A stretch of 64,000 nucleotides of DNA from Pseudomonadales bacterium (GTDB taxonomy: Bacteria > Pseudomonadota > Gammaproteobacteria > Pseudomonadales > Azotimanducaceae), in contig WLWP01000001.1 in assembly GCA_012103505.1 (NCBI GenBank), forward strand, positions 1,426,001 to 1,490,000, written 5' to 3'. The notes under the pieces are model-generated. The model searched no databases. It saw nothing but the letters and a program-made list of their open reading frames with translations, and had not been told where the DNA came from. Position numbers and translations under genes: made by a program. Shown in pieces: positions 17,703 through 26,597 of this stretch; positions within the stretch are counted from its first letter, which is position 1; the number at the start of each line of letters is the position of its first letter.

Positions 17703-18956
17703 GTGAATACAACAGCGAACGATCAAGTAGCGACAACACCGCTAGAAGAAATTGATGTTAGCCGACCTGAGTTGTACCAAAACGATACTTGGCGTCCTTG
17801 GTTCAACCGACTGCGTAATGAAGCGCCGGTTCACTATCTAGCGGACAGCGTGAACGGTGCATTTTGGTCCGTAACCAATCACAAATACATCAAAGAAGTG
17901 GACTGCAATCACCAGGTGTTTTCTTCCGAAGCCAAAGGGATCGCCATTGTCGAGCCTTACGTCGCTGAAGGTGAGATACAAGGCAAGAGCTTTATAGGTC
18001 TTGACGAGCCACACCACACACCACAGAGAAAGGCAGTTGCACCAAGCGTTGCCCCGAACAATCTCAAGGAGCTAGAGCCCATTATTCGCGAACGGGCGAT
18101 CGACATTCTCGAAAACCTACCCGTAGGCGAGACATTTAATTGGGTGCAAGAAGTTTCGATAGAGCTTACCGCTCGGATGTTGGCTACTTTGTTTGACTTC
18201 CCTTGTGAAGAACGACGAAAACTCGTCCACTGGTCCGATTTAGCAACCGCAGTCCCAGAAGTGACGGGTGATGACTCTATAGACATGCGGGCTCGGTATG
18301 ACGAGCTCATGCAAGCTGCAGGAGCCTTTTACCAACTCTGGACCGAGCGCGCGAAGCAGCCACCTAAATTCGATTTGATTTCTATGCTCATCCACAATAA
18401 AGAAACGAGTAAAATGAATGAGGATCCAGAACTATTCTTGGGCAACCTTTTGCTCCTCATAGTTGGCGGCAACGACACCACTCGAAATAGCATCAGCGGC
18501 GGCGTCATTGGACTCAACCAGTTTCCTGATGAGTACCAGAAACTACGAGAAAACCCAAAACTCATTCCAAACATGGTGGCAGAAACCATCCGTTGGCAGA
18601 CACCTGTCATACACATGCGTAGAACCGCACTGGCGGATATTGAACTCGGCGGACAACAGATCAGCGAAGGTGACAAGGTGATCATGTGGTATCTGTCGGG
18701 AAATCGAGATGAGACAGTATTTGAGAATCCCGACAAACTGATCATTGATCGACCGAACGCGCGCAACCATTTGGCGTTTGGCTTCGGCGTGCACCGCTGC
18801 ATGGGTAATCGCCTCGCTGAACTTCAGTTGCGCATTTTGTGGGAAGAAATTATGGCGCGCTTCCATACAGTTGAAGTCGTCGATGATATCGAACGCCTGC
18901 CTAACAACTTTATCCGTGGCATCAAAGACGTACCAGTCCGCCTACACCCACTCTAG
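17703..18956 (+). CDS. cytochrome P450
   Basis: 417 residues, soluble bacterial class. I-helix oxygen-activation motif VGGNDTTRNS, K-helix AETIRW, and heme-ligand loop FGFGVHRCMGNRLAE with Cys366. Start is GTG at 17703 after an AAGGAAACA Shine-Dalgarno. The motifs match the CYP families that hydroxylate terpenes, steroid side chains or alkanes; a specific substrate cannot be called. No ferredoxin or reductase gene is adjacent, so redox partners must be elsewhere. It begins a plus-strand block of four genes (P450, NHL, ABM, amidohydrolase) spaced 79, 8 and 4 bases, suggestive of one catabolic cassette. Confidence 0.95.
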   Translation: MNTTANDQVATTPLEEIDVSRPELYQNDTWRPWFNRLRNEAPVHYLADSVNGAFWSVTNHKYIKEVDCNHQVFSSEAKGIAIVEPYVAEGEIQGKSFIGLDEPHHTPQRKAVAPSVAPNNLKELEPIIRERAIDILENLPVGETFNWVQEVSIELTARMLATLFDFPCEERRKLVHWSDLATAVPEVTGDDSIDMRARYDELMQAAGAFYQLWTERAKQPPKFDLISMLIHNKETSKMNEDPELFLGNLLLLIVGGNDTTRNSISGGVIGLNQFPDEYQKLRENPKLIPNMVAETIRWQTPVIHMRRTALADIELGGQQISEGDKVIMWYLSGNRDETVFENPDKLIIDRPNARNHLAFGFGVHRCMGNRLAELQLRILWEEIMARFHTVEVVDDIERLPNNFIRGIKDVPVRLHPL

Positions 18957-19035
18957 GAGTCGTCTGTCACGAGGTTAGACAGTTACCCGAGAAGCGGGTA
19001 ATACTCTCTCCCATTCTGGGAAAAAGAGTACTGTC

Positions 19036-20067
19036 ATGTGTACATCGCACGATGTCGAGAACGAAACCGATAGCAATGATCCGCGCAGCGGCTATGCCCT
19101 CGCGTCGACATGGCCTAACTATCCAGCGGACATGGTTTTCGAGATGGGTTCTGGTGTTGCTGTCGATGCAAACGACATCGTCTACCTTTTTACCCGTGAC
19201 GTAGAACACTGGGCTGCCCACCCTCTCGCGCTTAAAGACAAAATGGGTAAGAGTTCTATTTCCATGTTCAATCGATCAGGTGATTACCTCGGGAAATGGG
19301 GGCCATCTGGCGAGCGCGGGTTCGCCCTCGGCGCGCACACGCTGTATATCGAAAAGGACGGGATGTTTTGGACGACTGATCGGGATGGTCATACGGTAAA
19401 AAAATACACACCAGACGGAGAGTTACTCTTAACCCTCGGCACTTTCGCTGAATGGGGTGAGGACGAAACTCACTTCAACGGACCCACTGCGGTTGCGATT
19501 CAAGATAATGGCAACATCGTTGTCGCCGATGGTTATTGGAATTCTCGTTTGGTTTGGTACAGCCCTGATGGAGAATTCATAAAATCCATAGGCGGCTGGG
19601 GTCGTGGCCCAGGAGAATTCAACACACCACATGCGTTAGCGATCGATTCACAAGAGCGCCTACTCGTCGCGGATCTGTGCGGTGGAAATTTTCACGACTA
19701 TATGACCGTTCCAGGACAGATAGAACCGTATCGAACCAAGGTAGCTGACGATTGCCAACATCGCATCCAACGCTTCACGCCCGATGGAGAGTACATCGAT
19801 GAATGGACACACATTTTGCCTCTCAGCCTCGCCGCCCATAACAAGAAGATTTATGCGAGCGACCAGATGAGCAATCTAGCAATCCTCGACGAAGACACCG
19901 GCCAAGAACTGGATCGGGTAGAGAAAATCGCGATCTATATTCATCAGTTGGCGATAGACAGTCACGGCGATCTATATACTGCGTCAGTGTATCCAGAGCA
20001 TGCCGGAGAAGCTCGCGGACGCACCGGTCCCTCTCATAGGCGCTGGAGTCGCGCCCTAACCGCTTAG
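19036..20067 (+). CDS. NHL-repeat beta-propeller protein
   Basis: 343 residues. Shows repeated propeller blades: GSGVAVDANDIVYLFTRD, FALGAHTLYIEKDGMFWTTDRDGHTVKKYTPDGELLLTLG, FNGPTAVAIQDNGNIVVADGYWNSRLVWYSPDGEFIKSIG, FNTPHALAIDSQERLLVADLC, QHRIQRFTPDGEYIDEW. This is the arrangement of the peptidyl-alpha-hydroxyglycine lyase-like group of six-bladed propellers. No signal peptide is seen, which is unlike secreted lyases, so a cytoplasmic lactonase- or lyase-like role is possible. Follows the P450 and precedes the ABM protein by 8 bases. Confidence 0.85.
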   Translation: MCTSHDVENETDSNDPRSGYALASTWPNYPADMVFEMGSGVAVDANDIVYLFTRDVEHWAAHPLALKDKMGKSSISMFNRSGDYLGKWGPSGERGFALGAHTLYIEKDGMFWTTDRDGHTVKKYTPDGELLLTLGTFAEWGEDETHFNGPTAVAIQDNGNIVVADGYWNSRLVWYSPDGEFIKSIGGWGRGPGEFNTPHALAIDSQERLLVADLCGGNFHDYMTVPGQIEPYRTKVADDCQHRIQRFTPDGEYIDEWTHILPLSLAAHNKKIYASDQMSNLAILDEDTGQELDRVEKIAIYIHQLAIDSHGDLYTASVYPEHAGEARGRTGPSHRRWSRALTA

Positions 20068-20075
20068 GAGTTCAG

Positions 20076-20423
20076 ATGATTATCGTCGTTGCAGCGCTAG
20101 AATTTGCCAACCAGGAGGATCGCGATCGCGCGGTCGAGCTAACCAAAGATGTACAGTTGGCGACAAGGATCGAAGAAGCTGGTTGTCAGGACTACTGTTT
20201 TGCACCTGACCCTTCGGTCCCGACCCGAGTACAGGTCTATGAGCTATGGGATTCGAGCGAAACCCTGGCCGAGCATTTTAAACATCCTAACTACGACAAA
20301 ATGGTCGAACTCTTAGCTGACGCAAACATTCTCTCTAGCGAAAACCAGGCCTATCTCGTCGAACGTGGCGAACCTGTATATGGTCCCAACGGCGAACGCA
20401 AAACAGAATTTTTTGCGAGTTGA
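20076..20423 (+). CDS. antibiotic biosynthesis monooxygenase (ABM) domain protein
   Basis: 115 residues with the ABM dimeric alpha-beta barrel: strands IIVVAALEFA, the helix with QEDRDRAVELTKDVQLATRIEEAGCQDYCFAPD, then RVQVYELWDSSETLAEHFKHPNYDKMVELLA. The ELW...HF.HP pattern is that of quinol monooxygenase-like (YgiN) proteins, which act on aromatic or quinol compounds without a bound cofactor. The ATG is preceded by AGGAG. It sits inside the P450 cassette and overlaps no gene; the amidohydrolase start is 4 bases beyond its stop. Confidence 0.85.
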   Translation: MIIVVAALEFANQEDRDRAVELTKDVQLATRIEEAGCQDYCFAPDPSVPTRVQVYELWDSSETLAEHFKHPNYDKMVELLADANILSSENQAYLVERGEPVYGPNGERKTEFFAS

Positions 20424-20427
20424 GGAA

Positions 20428-21651
20428 ATGCAAAAACCATCCAACACCGTCTATAAGAACGCCGCTCTGTTTATGGCCGAAAACGAAGATGTCATCAATC
20501 CCGGAGCACTATGGGTCAGCGACGGCATCATCAAATATGCTGGTTTAGAAGAAGGTCTTCCGGAGACACCTGCCGATACGACATTCTGTGATCTGAACGG
20601 CAAGTTCGTAATGCCAGGTATGACTGAAACTCATGCCCATCTGTCCTTTGCAGATGCAAGTCCTTTTGCGATTGGCGACACGCCAGTAGAACAGGCAACG
20701 ATCACAGCTGTTCGTAATGCGGAACTCATGCTGAGAGCCGGGTTTACCTCCGCTATCAGCTTCGGCTCGACTTACAAAATCGACGTCGCTCTGCGCGCTG
20801 CCATAAATTCTGGCGAACTCACAGGTCCTAGACTATTGGCCGCAGGCAGGGATCTCGGCGCCACAGCAAGCAATGTAGATTCTCCCGGCGGGCTTAGTCA
20901 CATTGCCGATGGACCCTGGGCACTGAGGAAAGCTGTTCGTGAACAACGCCGCGACGGCGTCGACATCGTCAAGATTTTCATCGATGGTGAGGCGATCAAC
21001 TCAACCAATCCACCCGGCGAACTCTCATTTTGTGACGAGGAGGTCGAAGCTGTCGTAACTGAAGCGCACAGGCGCAAGATGCGAGTTGCGTGCCATGCGC
21101 GCTCTGCAGCGGCTGTGAAACAGGCCGTTCTCGCAGGTGTTGATTTTATCGGCCACGCTAACTACCTAGACGACGAGGCTATTGCGCTACTTGCCGCGCA
21201 AAACGAACGCCTGTACGTTGGACCAGCGATCGCGTGGGAGGTCCAATACCTTGCACAATGTGAGAGCCTAGGTGTGAGTCGTCAAACAGTCGTTGACCAA
21301 GGCTACGAAGCTGAGATTGAAGCAACCATTGCCACTGTCGCTAAGCTGCGCGAAGCGAACGTGAAGTTAGTCGTAGGTGGCGATTACGGAATTTCCATCG
21401 CGCCCCATGGCACTTATGCGAAAGATCTCGAATACTTCGTTGACTTGTTTTCTATGCGGCCTGCAGAAGCACTTCTATGTGCGACTCGAAACGGTGGCCA
21501 GGCATTCGACCCACAAGGTCGCCTCGGGACTCTGAGCAAAGATTCGATCGCTGACATTGTGATTGTGGATGGTGATCCTCTAGAGGATATACGTGTGTTG
21601 CAGGATCACGATAAGTTAACCGTTGTCAAGGGTGAGGCCTCGCTCGCTTAG
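20428..21651 (+). CDS. metal-dependent amidohydrolase (imidazolonepropionase-like branch)
   Basis: 407 residues from the ATG at 20428, chosen because TGAGGAAATG places a Shine-Dalgarno over the stop of the ABM gene; an upstream ATG at 20365 would overlap it. Metal ligands: HAH in TETHAHL (His69, His71), Lys in DGVDIVKIF, His in VACHARS and FIGHAN, and Asp in VVGGDYG. Ends with the usual FDPQGRLGTLSKDSIADIVIVDGDPLEDI composite domain. Hydrolyses C-N bonds of cyclic or acyl-amino substrates (family knowledge); the actual substrate is unknown. Last gene of the P450 cassette; its stop is 2 bases from the convergent peptidase gene. Confidence 0.9.
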   Translation: MQKPSNTVYKNAALFMAENEDVINPGALWVSDGIIKYAGLEEGLPETPADTTFCDLNGKFVMPGMTETHAHLSFADASPFAIGDTPVEQATITAVRNAELMLRAGFTSAISFGSTYKIDVALRAAINSGELTGPRLLAAGRDLGATASNVDSPGGLSHIADGPWALRKAVREQRRDGVDIVKIFIDGEAINSTNPPGELSFCDEEVEAVVTEAHRRKMRVACHARSAAAVKQAVLAGVDFIGHANYLDDEAIALLAAQNERLYVGPAIAWEVQYLAQCESLGVSRQTVVDQGYEAEIEATIATVAKLREANVKLVVGGDYGISIAPHGTYAKDLEYFVDLFSMRPAEALLCATRNGGQAFDPQGRLGTLSKDSIADIVIVDGDPLEDIRVLQDHDKLTVVKGEASLA

Positions 21652-21653
21652 CT

Positions 21654-22550
21654 CTATTCGTCTAAGAGTAGGCTCAAATTGCGGCCTAACTCTTTGCTTC
21701 TGAGCTGCCAATCCGGCATGTGCATCTCCATGAGCGAGTGAAATCGTCGCAAGTGATCGTGATGGCGCAAGTGGCATAACTCATGCACCACAACGTACTC
21801 GATGAGGCGAATCGGTGTCCGGATCAAATGTGTATTCAAAGAGATGGTGCCTTTGGAGCTGCAACTGCCCCATTGGCTCTTCATAAAACGCTGGCGCCAC
21901 TTCGGTAAGCACCCATCAAGCCAAGGCAAATGAAGCTGCGCTGCAATCACTTCGCCGAAAACAGTCTCGGCACGAGTCGTGTACCAGTTACGCACAAAGT
22001 CTCGAGTTTTCGCCTCATCGCCTGTCGGCACCTTCAACACACCGTCACCCAATGCAACAACCGACCCGGAATACAATTCCATCACTAATGGCTCACCCAA
22101 GTAGAGGACAACTTCTCCCTCCTTGTATCCCATCCTTGCCAAGTGTGAGGTTTCATCCCGCACCTTGTTTATCCGGTATCGCAACCACCTTGCATGCTCG
22201 CGAACCAATTCCTCAACGTCCTCGAAATCCGTATGCATCGGTGCATCGAGTACGACATGACCGGCAGGATCGATCACGATCGCAATCCGTGTGCGGCGTC
22301 GTTTGTTGTGCCGCAACTCCACTGGAATGTCATCGACCATGACGAGCCCTGATCTAGGTTCGGTAGGCGCAAGTTCACGAGTATAGTTTTCGCCATCTGG
22401 GCGTTGTTGCAATATGTCTCTCGGACTGGATTGATTTTCGATTATCGCCGTTTTGGTGTTGCCATAGCTAGTTTCCCACCTAAATAGGGCTGCACTCCGA
22501 GGCGCCTCTACTTCACTGTCCGCGGATGAGCTATGCTGCGCGCCGATCAC
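21654..22550 (-). CDS. YgjP/DUF45-type metal-dependent peptidase
   Basis: Up to 298 residues. The zinc-peptidase motif HELCH (256-260) with a third ligand in the following HHDHLRRFH segment, preceded by GSCSSKGTISLNTHLIRTPIRLIEYVVV, is the hallmark of the YgjP/DUF45 group. The first 70 residues have no family match and would overlap the start of the divergent esterase, so translation may begin at the internal ATG at 22338-22340 (MVDDIPVELRHNKRRR), giving 228 residues, close to the usual length. Substrate unknown; members are soluble, often near housekeeping genes. Confidence 0.85.
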   Translation of the reverse strand: MIGAQHSSSADSEVEAPRSAALFRWETSYGNTKTAIIENQSSPRDILQQRPDGENYTRELAPTEPRSGLVMVDDIPVELRHNKRRRTRIAIVIDPAGHVVLDAPMHTDFEDVEELVREHARWLRYRINKVRDETSHLARMGYKEGEVVLYLGEPLVMELYSGSVVALGDGVLKVPTGDEAKTRDFVRNWYTTRAETVFGEVIAAQLHLPWLDGCLPKWRQRFMKSQWGSCSSKGTISLNTHLIRTPIRLIEYVVVHELCHLRHHDHLRRFHSLMEMHMPDWQLRSKELGRNLSLLLDE

Positions 22551-22568
22551 GCACCCCTGGGAGAAGAT

Positions 22569-23432
22569 ATGGTACGCCTCATAGCCGCTACACTACTTTT
22601 TGTATATAGCCTCACATCCGCCGCGGACACATCAATCACCAAAGACGTTATCTACGGCCACAAAGATGGTATGGCACTCACCTATGATGTTTTTGGGCCA
22701 GAAAATGCTAATGGTGCTGGTGTAGTCTTCATGGTAAGCGGTGGCTGGTTCTCAATTTGGCAACCGGCAGAGAATCGATTGCCCTTTTTTTCCCGCTTAC
22801 TCGACGCAGGATTTACCGTTTTTGCTGTTCACCACGGCAGCGCCCCACGCTTTAAAGTGCCGGACGCAGTCTCAGATGTGCGCGCAGCTGTTCGTCATAT
22901 CAAAGAAAACGCAGCAAACCATGGCGTCGCCCAAGACCAGTTAGGTGTTTACGGCGGCAGTGCAGGTGGTCATTTGTCGCTCATGCTAGGTCTCAACGCT
23001 GAAGGCCAGCCAGCGGGTCCTACCGGGTCAAACCCAAGAGCTCGAGCCGCAGCCCCTCAATATCTTAGTGCAAGCGACGCTGACGCCAGTCTGGCTGCGG
23101 TCGTCGCCTATTTTCCGCCAGTCGACCTCCGACCCGTTGCCGGACCCAACGACCGATTTCCGGCGTTAGATTTTGACAAAGACCTTGCTGCAGCTATCTC
23201 ACCAATTCTCTACGTAGACAGAAGTGATCCACCAACAAAACTCATACACGGCGACGCCGACGAACTCGTACCGCTATCAAATAGCACTTCGATAAAGACG
23301 GAGCTCGACAATGCCGGTGTCGTGAATGACTTGCTCGTGATTAAAGGCGGTGGCCATGGATTTACTGGGGCTGATAATGAAACCGCAGGGACAGCAATGG
23401 TAGCGTGGTTCCAAGACCACCTATTGCGATAA
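22569..23432 (+). CDS. secreted alpha/beta hydrolase (esterase)
   Basis: 287 residues from ATG 22569, which follows GGGAGAAG and begins a clean signal peptide (to about residue 19); an upstream ATG at 22533 would add 12 residues before it. Nucleophile elbow GGSAGG with Ser131, acid in LIHGDADELVPL and His in GGGHGF. The HHGSAPRFKVPDAVSDVRAAVRHIKEN segment is typical of BD-FAE/esterase-like hydrolases. Probably periplasmic, acting on short or acetylated esters. Divergent from the peptidase and followed closely by dbpA (26 bases). Confidence 0.88.
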   Translation: MVRLIAATLLFVYSLTSAADTSITKDVIYGHKDGMALTYDVFGPENANGAGVVFMVSGGWFSIWQPAENRLPFFSRLLDAGFTVFAVHHGSAPRFKVPDAVSDVRAAVRHIKENAANHGVAQDQLGVYGGSAGGHLSLMLGLNAEGQPAGPTGSNPRARAAAPQYLSASDADASLAAVVAYFPPVDLRPVAGPNDRFPALDFDKDLAAAISPILYVDRSDPPTKLIHGDADELVPLSNSTSIKTELDNAGVVNDLLVIKGGGHGFTGADNETAGTAMVAWFQDHLLR

Positions 23433-23458
23433 GAGCGAGCGGAAGTAGTTTAACGCTC

Positions 23459-24853
23459 ATGAAAGTGCCACTCGAAAACGATTTTGCGAACCTCGAATTG
23501 TCGTCAGGTTTGCTCGAAAATCTTAAGACACTTGGTTATGAGCAAATGACACCGATACAGGCACAAAGTTTGCCCGTGGTACTGCGTGGACAGGATATAA
23601 GAGCCCAAGCTAAGACTGGTAGCGGCAAGACTGCAGCGTTTGGTCTCGGCTTACTCGCCAAACTCAATCCTGATCACCGACGAGTACAGGCGCTGGTCCT
23701 ATGCCCCACTCGGGAACTTGCTGATCAGGTTAGCAAGGAAATAAGGCGACTTGCGCAAGGAATTCCGAATGTGAAACTAGTCTCACTTTGTGGCGGCAAA
23801 CCCTTTGGCCCACAAAAAGGCTCGCTTCAACACGGCGCTCACATTGCCGTTGGAACCCCCGGCCGTGTGCTAGATCACTTAAGCAAAAACACCCTACGCC
23901 TCGACAATCTACTAACATTGGTCCTCGATGAAGCTGACCGCATGTTGGATATGGGTTTCGCAGATGATATGCAACAAATCATCCAACGTGCGCCAACTGC
24001 CCGTCAAACTTTGCTGTTTTCGGCAACGTACCCTGCTTCCATCCAAACTTTGAGCAGACGCATACAAAAAGACCCAGCAACAGTCGTTGTCGAATCACAA
24101 CACAAACCTGGGACAATTGAGCAACTCTTTTACGAAGTGAAGAAACACGAGCGAAACAACACCCTGCTCGCGCTCTTTGAACACTACCAGCCTGAATCTA
24201 CAATCGTGTTTTGTCATACCAAAATTCAGTGCGCCGAAGTGGCACAATTACTCACTCAGAATAAGATTTCAGCGCTCGCGATCCACGGCGACTTGGAACA
24301 ACGAGAACGAGATCGCGTGTTAATCCAGTTTGCCAACGGTAGTTGCCCCGTCTTGGTGGGGACCGACGTGGCAGCACGCGGTCTGGACATAAAGTCGCTG
24401 ACGGCGGTTATCAACTATGAACTCCCCCACGACCCCGAAGTCTATGTACATCGGATCGGTCGGACTGGTCGTGCCGGGGCTACTGGTCTCGCATTAAGCA
24501 TCGCAACACCAGGGGACATGGTCCGAGTCAAGGCCATTGAAGAGTTCACCAACGAACCTGCAGTCTGCGATGTCTATGAATCTCTCAATAGACAAGATAG
24601 CTTCAAGATCTATGGTCACATGACCACCCTAGAGATAAACGCAGGGCGTAAAAGTAAAATTAGACCCGGTGATGTACTGGGATCACTGACTGGCGATGCC
24701 GGTTTACCAGGATCGGTTGTCGGGAAGATCGATATTTTCGAACAAGCCAGCTTCGTCGCCATCGAAAATAGTGCCGCAGCGCAGGCACTGGAGTATCTCG
24801 ATCACGGGCGCCTAAAAGGTCGCACAGTTCGTGCTCGTCGCCTTTCTGACTGA
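23459..24853 (+). CDS. dbpA: DEAD-box ATP-dependent RNA helicase DbpA
   Basis: 464 residues. Q motif (YEQMTPIQAQ), Walker A AKTGSGKT (51-58), PTRELA, TPGR, DEAD in VLDEADRM, SAT, ARGLD and HRIGRTGR are all present. The C-terminal 70 residues (GRKSKIRPGDVLGSLTGDAGLPGSVVGKIDIFEQASFVAI) form the DbpA RNA-recognition domain that binds hairpin 92 of 23S rRNA, so this is a 50S-subunit assembly helicase. ATG at 23459 is chosen for its agreement with family length; upstream in-frame codons overlap the esterase. Confidence 0.97.
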   Translation: MKVPLENDFANLELSSGLLENLKTLGYEQMTPIQAQSLPVVLRGQDIRAQAKTGSGKTAAFGLGLLAKLNPDHRRVQALVLCPTRELADQVSKEIRRLAQGIPNVKLVSLCGGKPFGPQKGSLQHGAHIAVGTPGRVLDHLSKNTLRLDNLLTLVLDEADRMLDMGFADDMQQIIQRAPTARQTLLFSATYPASIQTLSRRIQKDPATVVVESQHKPGTIEQLFYEVKKHERNNTLLALFEHYQPESTIVFCHTKIQCAEVAQLLTQNKISALAIHGDLEQRERDRVLIQFANGSCPVLVGTDVAARGLDIKSLTAVINYELPHDPEVYVHRIGRTGRAGATGLALSIATPGDMVRVKAIEEFTNEPAVCDVYESLNRQDSFKIYGHMTTLEINAGRKSKIRPGDVLGSLTGDAGLPGSVVGKIDIFEQASFVAIENSAAAQALEYLDHGRLKGRTVRARRLSD

Positions 24854-24911
24854 AGGCTGAAGACTGAAGACAGCCGACCACCGATCGTCATCACTACCAG
24901 CGTACAAACCC

Positions 24912-24932
24912 AGCGCTCCTAGACCTAGCGCT
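24912..24932. terminator. possible hairpin downstream of dbpA
   Basis: AGCGCT at 24912-24917 and again at 24927-24932 can pair as a perfect 6-bp stem with a 9-base loop, about 60 bases past the dbpA stop. No T-run follows, so Rho-independent termination is uncertain. It overlaps the CCTAG cluster described next. Confidence 0.3.
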
Positions 24933-24963
24933 CGATCCTAGTCGTCGCCCTAGTTGACCCTAG
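24918..24963. repeat. cluster of five CCTAG words
   Basis: CCTAG occurs at 24918, 24924, 24937, 24949 and 24959, in the dbpA-liuR gap. CTAG is usually a rare tetranucleotide in proteobacterial DNA, so five in 46 bases is notable. Function unknown. Confidence 0.6.
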
Positions 24964-24976
24964 CTGGATATATAGA

Positions 24977-25006
24977 TTGACGTTAACGTAAACGTTAGGC
25001 TACCGT
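24977..25006 (+). promoter_or_regulatory. liu promoter with MerR-type operator
   Basis: A -35-like TTGACG (24977-24982) and a -10-like TACCGT (25001-25006) are separated by 18 bases, the stretched spacing typical of MerR-regulated promoters. Between them lies a symmetric region including the perfect palindrome ACGTTAACGT (24980-24989) and AACGT-AA-ACGTT overlapping it. The composition (ACGT/AACGT half-sites) agrees with what I recall of LiuR sites in proteobacteria. The liuR start codon is only 8 bases past the -10, so the leader is very short. Confidence 0.7.
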
Positions 25007-25014
25007 GAGCCGCA

Positions 25015-25389
25015 ATGAGCCAGCAATATTCCATCCGCGAACTATCACAAGAGTTTGAGGTAACCCCTCGAACTCTTCGCTTTTACGAGGAAAAAGGGCT
25101 TTTGCAGCCTATCAGAGAAGGCCAGAGCCGAATCTATTCCGCCGCTGACCGAGCACGGCTGGTGCTCATCCTACGAGGCAAGACCTTGGGTCTCTCACTT
25201 GATCAAAGTGCCGACTTGATCTCCATGTATGACCCTGCTTCACACAACAAGCGGCAACTCGAGACCCTCATCGAACAGATTCAAAAACGCCGCGATCAGC
25301 TGGAGCTGCAAAAACAAGAACTCGAACAAATGATCATCGACCTTGATGAATGGGAAAAACGGAGCCGAGCAGCAATGCGGAGCAGGTAG
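25015..25389 (+). CDS. liuR: MerR-family regulator of leucine/branched-chain degradation (LiuR)
   Basis: 124 residues. The N-terminal winged helix-turn-helix ([56 protein letters not shown]) is classic MerR, followed by a long coiled-coil dimerisation helix ([40 protein letters not shown]). No effector-binding cysteines, as expected for LiuR rather than metal-responsive members. It is immediately upstream of liuA, liuB and liuD and downstream of the palindromic promoter, so autoregulation and control of the operon are the natural reading (inference from context). Confidence 0.88.
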   Translation: MSQQYSIRELSQEFEVTPRTLRFYEEKGLLQPIREGQSRIYSAADRARLVLILRGKTLGLSLDQSADLISMYDPASHNKRQLETLIEQIQKRRDQLELQKQELEQMIIDLDEWEKRSRAAMRSR

Positions 25390-25424
25390 CCGAGTACAAT
25401 CAATTCTGCCAATGGAGAATTTCA

Positions 25425-26594
25425 GTGAATACAACCTATAACATGCTAGACCATGGTCTTGGCGAAGATTTAGACATGTTGCGTGACGCAGTCTACAAGT
25501 TTGCGCAAGCCGAAATCGCACCACGCGCCCAAGCTATCGATAGCGACAACGAATTCCCTCACGATCTCTGGCGCAAGATGGGTGATATCGGCATCTTGGG
25601 TGTCACAGTTGATGAGACATACGGCGGCAGTAGCATGGGCTACCTCGCGCACGTCGTGGCGATGGAAGAGATCAGCCGCGCCTCCGCTTCCGTTGGTCTG
25701 TCTTATGGCGCGCACTCAAATCTCTGCGTAAACCAAATCCACAAGAATGGGACCGAAGAGCAAAAAAGAACCTACCTGCCAAAACTGTGTTCTGGTGAAC
25801 ACATTGGGGCACTGGCAATGTCCGAACCAGGCGCAGGCTCCGACGTCGTGAGCATGAAGTTGCGCGCGGAAAAGAAAGGAGACGTCTACGTCTTGAACGG
25901 CAACAAAATGTGGATCACTAACGGTCCGGATGCCGACACTTACGTGATATATGCCAAAACTGACATGGCTGCTGGCTCACGAGGTATGACTGCTTTTCTT
26001 GTGGAGCGCGAGTTCCCAGGTTTTAGCCAAGCACAAAAGCTCGACAAACTCGGTATGCGCGGCTCCAACACCTGCGAGCTTGTGTTTGAAGACTGCGAAG
26101 TACCGGCAGTCAACATCCTCGGTCGCGAAGGCGGCGGCGTTGGCGTGCTCATGTCAGGTCTCGACTATGAGCGAACTGTGCTTTCCGGAGGGCCAGTTGG
26201 GATAATGCAGGCGTGTCTCGATATCGTCGTTCCCTATGTCCATGACCGACAACAGTTTGGCCAGGCCATCGGAGAATTCCAACTGATGCAGGGCAAGCTT
26301 GCAGACATGTATGCCGTCCTCAACGCGAGTCGCGCTTATTTGTACGCCGTAGCGCGAGCTTGTGATCGCGGTCTGGAAAGCCGCAAAGATGCTGCCGCGG
26401 TGATCCTATACACAGCCGAGCAAGCGACACAGTGTGCGTTACAAGCGATCCAAGCGCTTGGCGGCAACGGCTACATCAACGAGTACGACACTGGGCGTCT
26501 GCTCCGAGATGCAAAGCTCTATGAGATTGGCGCTGGCACATCGGAAATTCGGCGCATGCTCATCGGCCGCGAACTTTTCTCGGAGGCGGGCTAA
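25425..26594 (+). CDS. liuA: isovaleryl-CoA dehydrogenase
   Basis: 389 residues from GTG 25425, chosen because GGAG lies 8 bases upstream and the length matches the family; an in-frame ATG at 25350 overlaps liuR. It oxidises isovaleryl-CoA to 3-methylcrotonyl-CoA with FAD, passing electrons to ETF. Visible: [48 protein letters not shown] and [18 protein letters not shown] with the catalytic Glu249 at the position characteristic of isovaleryl-CoA dehydrogenase rather than other acyl-CoA dehydrogenases. C-terminal [35 protein letters not shown] is intact. Three bases separate it from liuB. Confidence 0.96.
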   Translation: MNTTYNMLDHGLGEDLDMLRDAVYKFAQAEIAPRAQAIDSDNEFPHDLWRKMGDIGILGVTVDETYGGSSMGYLAHVVAMEEISRASASVGLSYGAHSNLCVNQIHKNGTEEQKRTYLPKLCSGEHIGALAMSEPGAGSDVVSMKLRAEKKGDVYVLNGNKMWITNGPDADTYVIYAKTDMAAGSRGMTAFLVEREFPGFSQAQKLDKLGMRGSNTCELVFEDCEVPAVNILGREGGGVGVLMSGLDYERTVLSGGPVGIMQACLDIVVPYVHDRQQFGQAIGEFQLMQGKLADMYAVLNASRAYLYAVARACDRGLESRKDAAAVILYTAEQATQCALQAIQALGGNGYINEYDTGRLLRDAKLYEIGAGTSEIRRMLIGRELFSEAG

Positions 26595-26597
26595 GTC

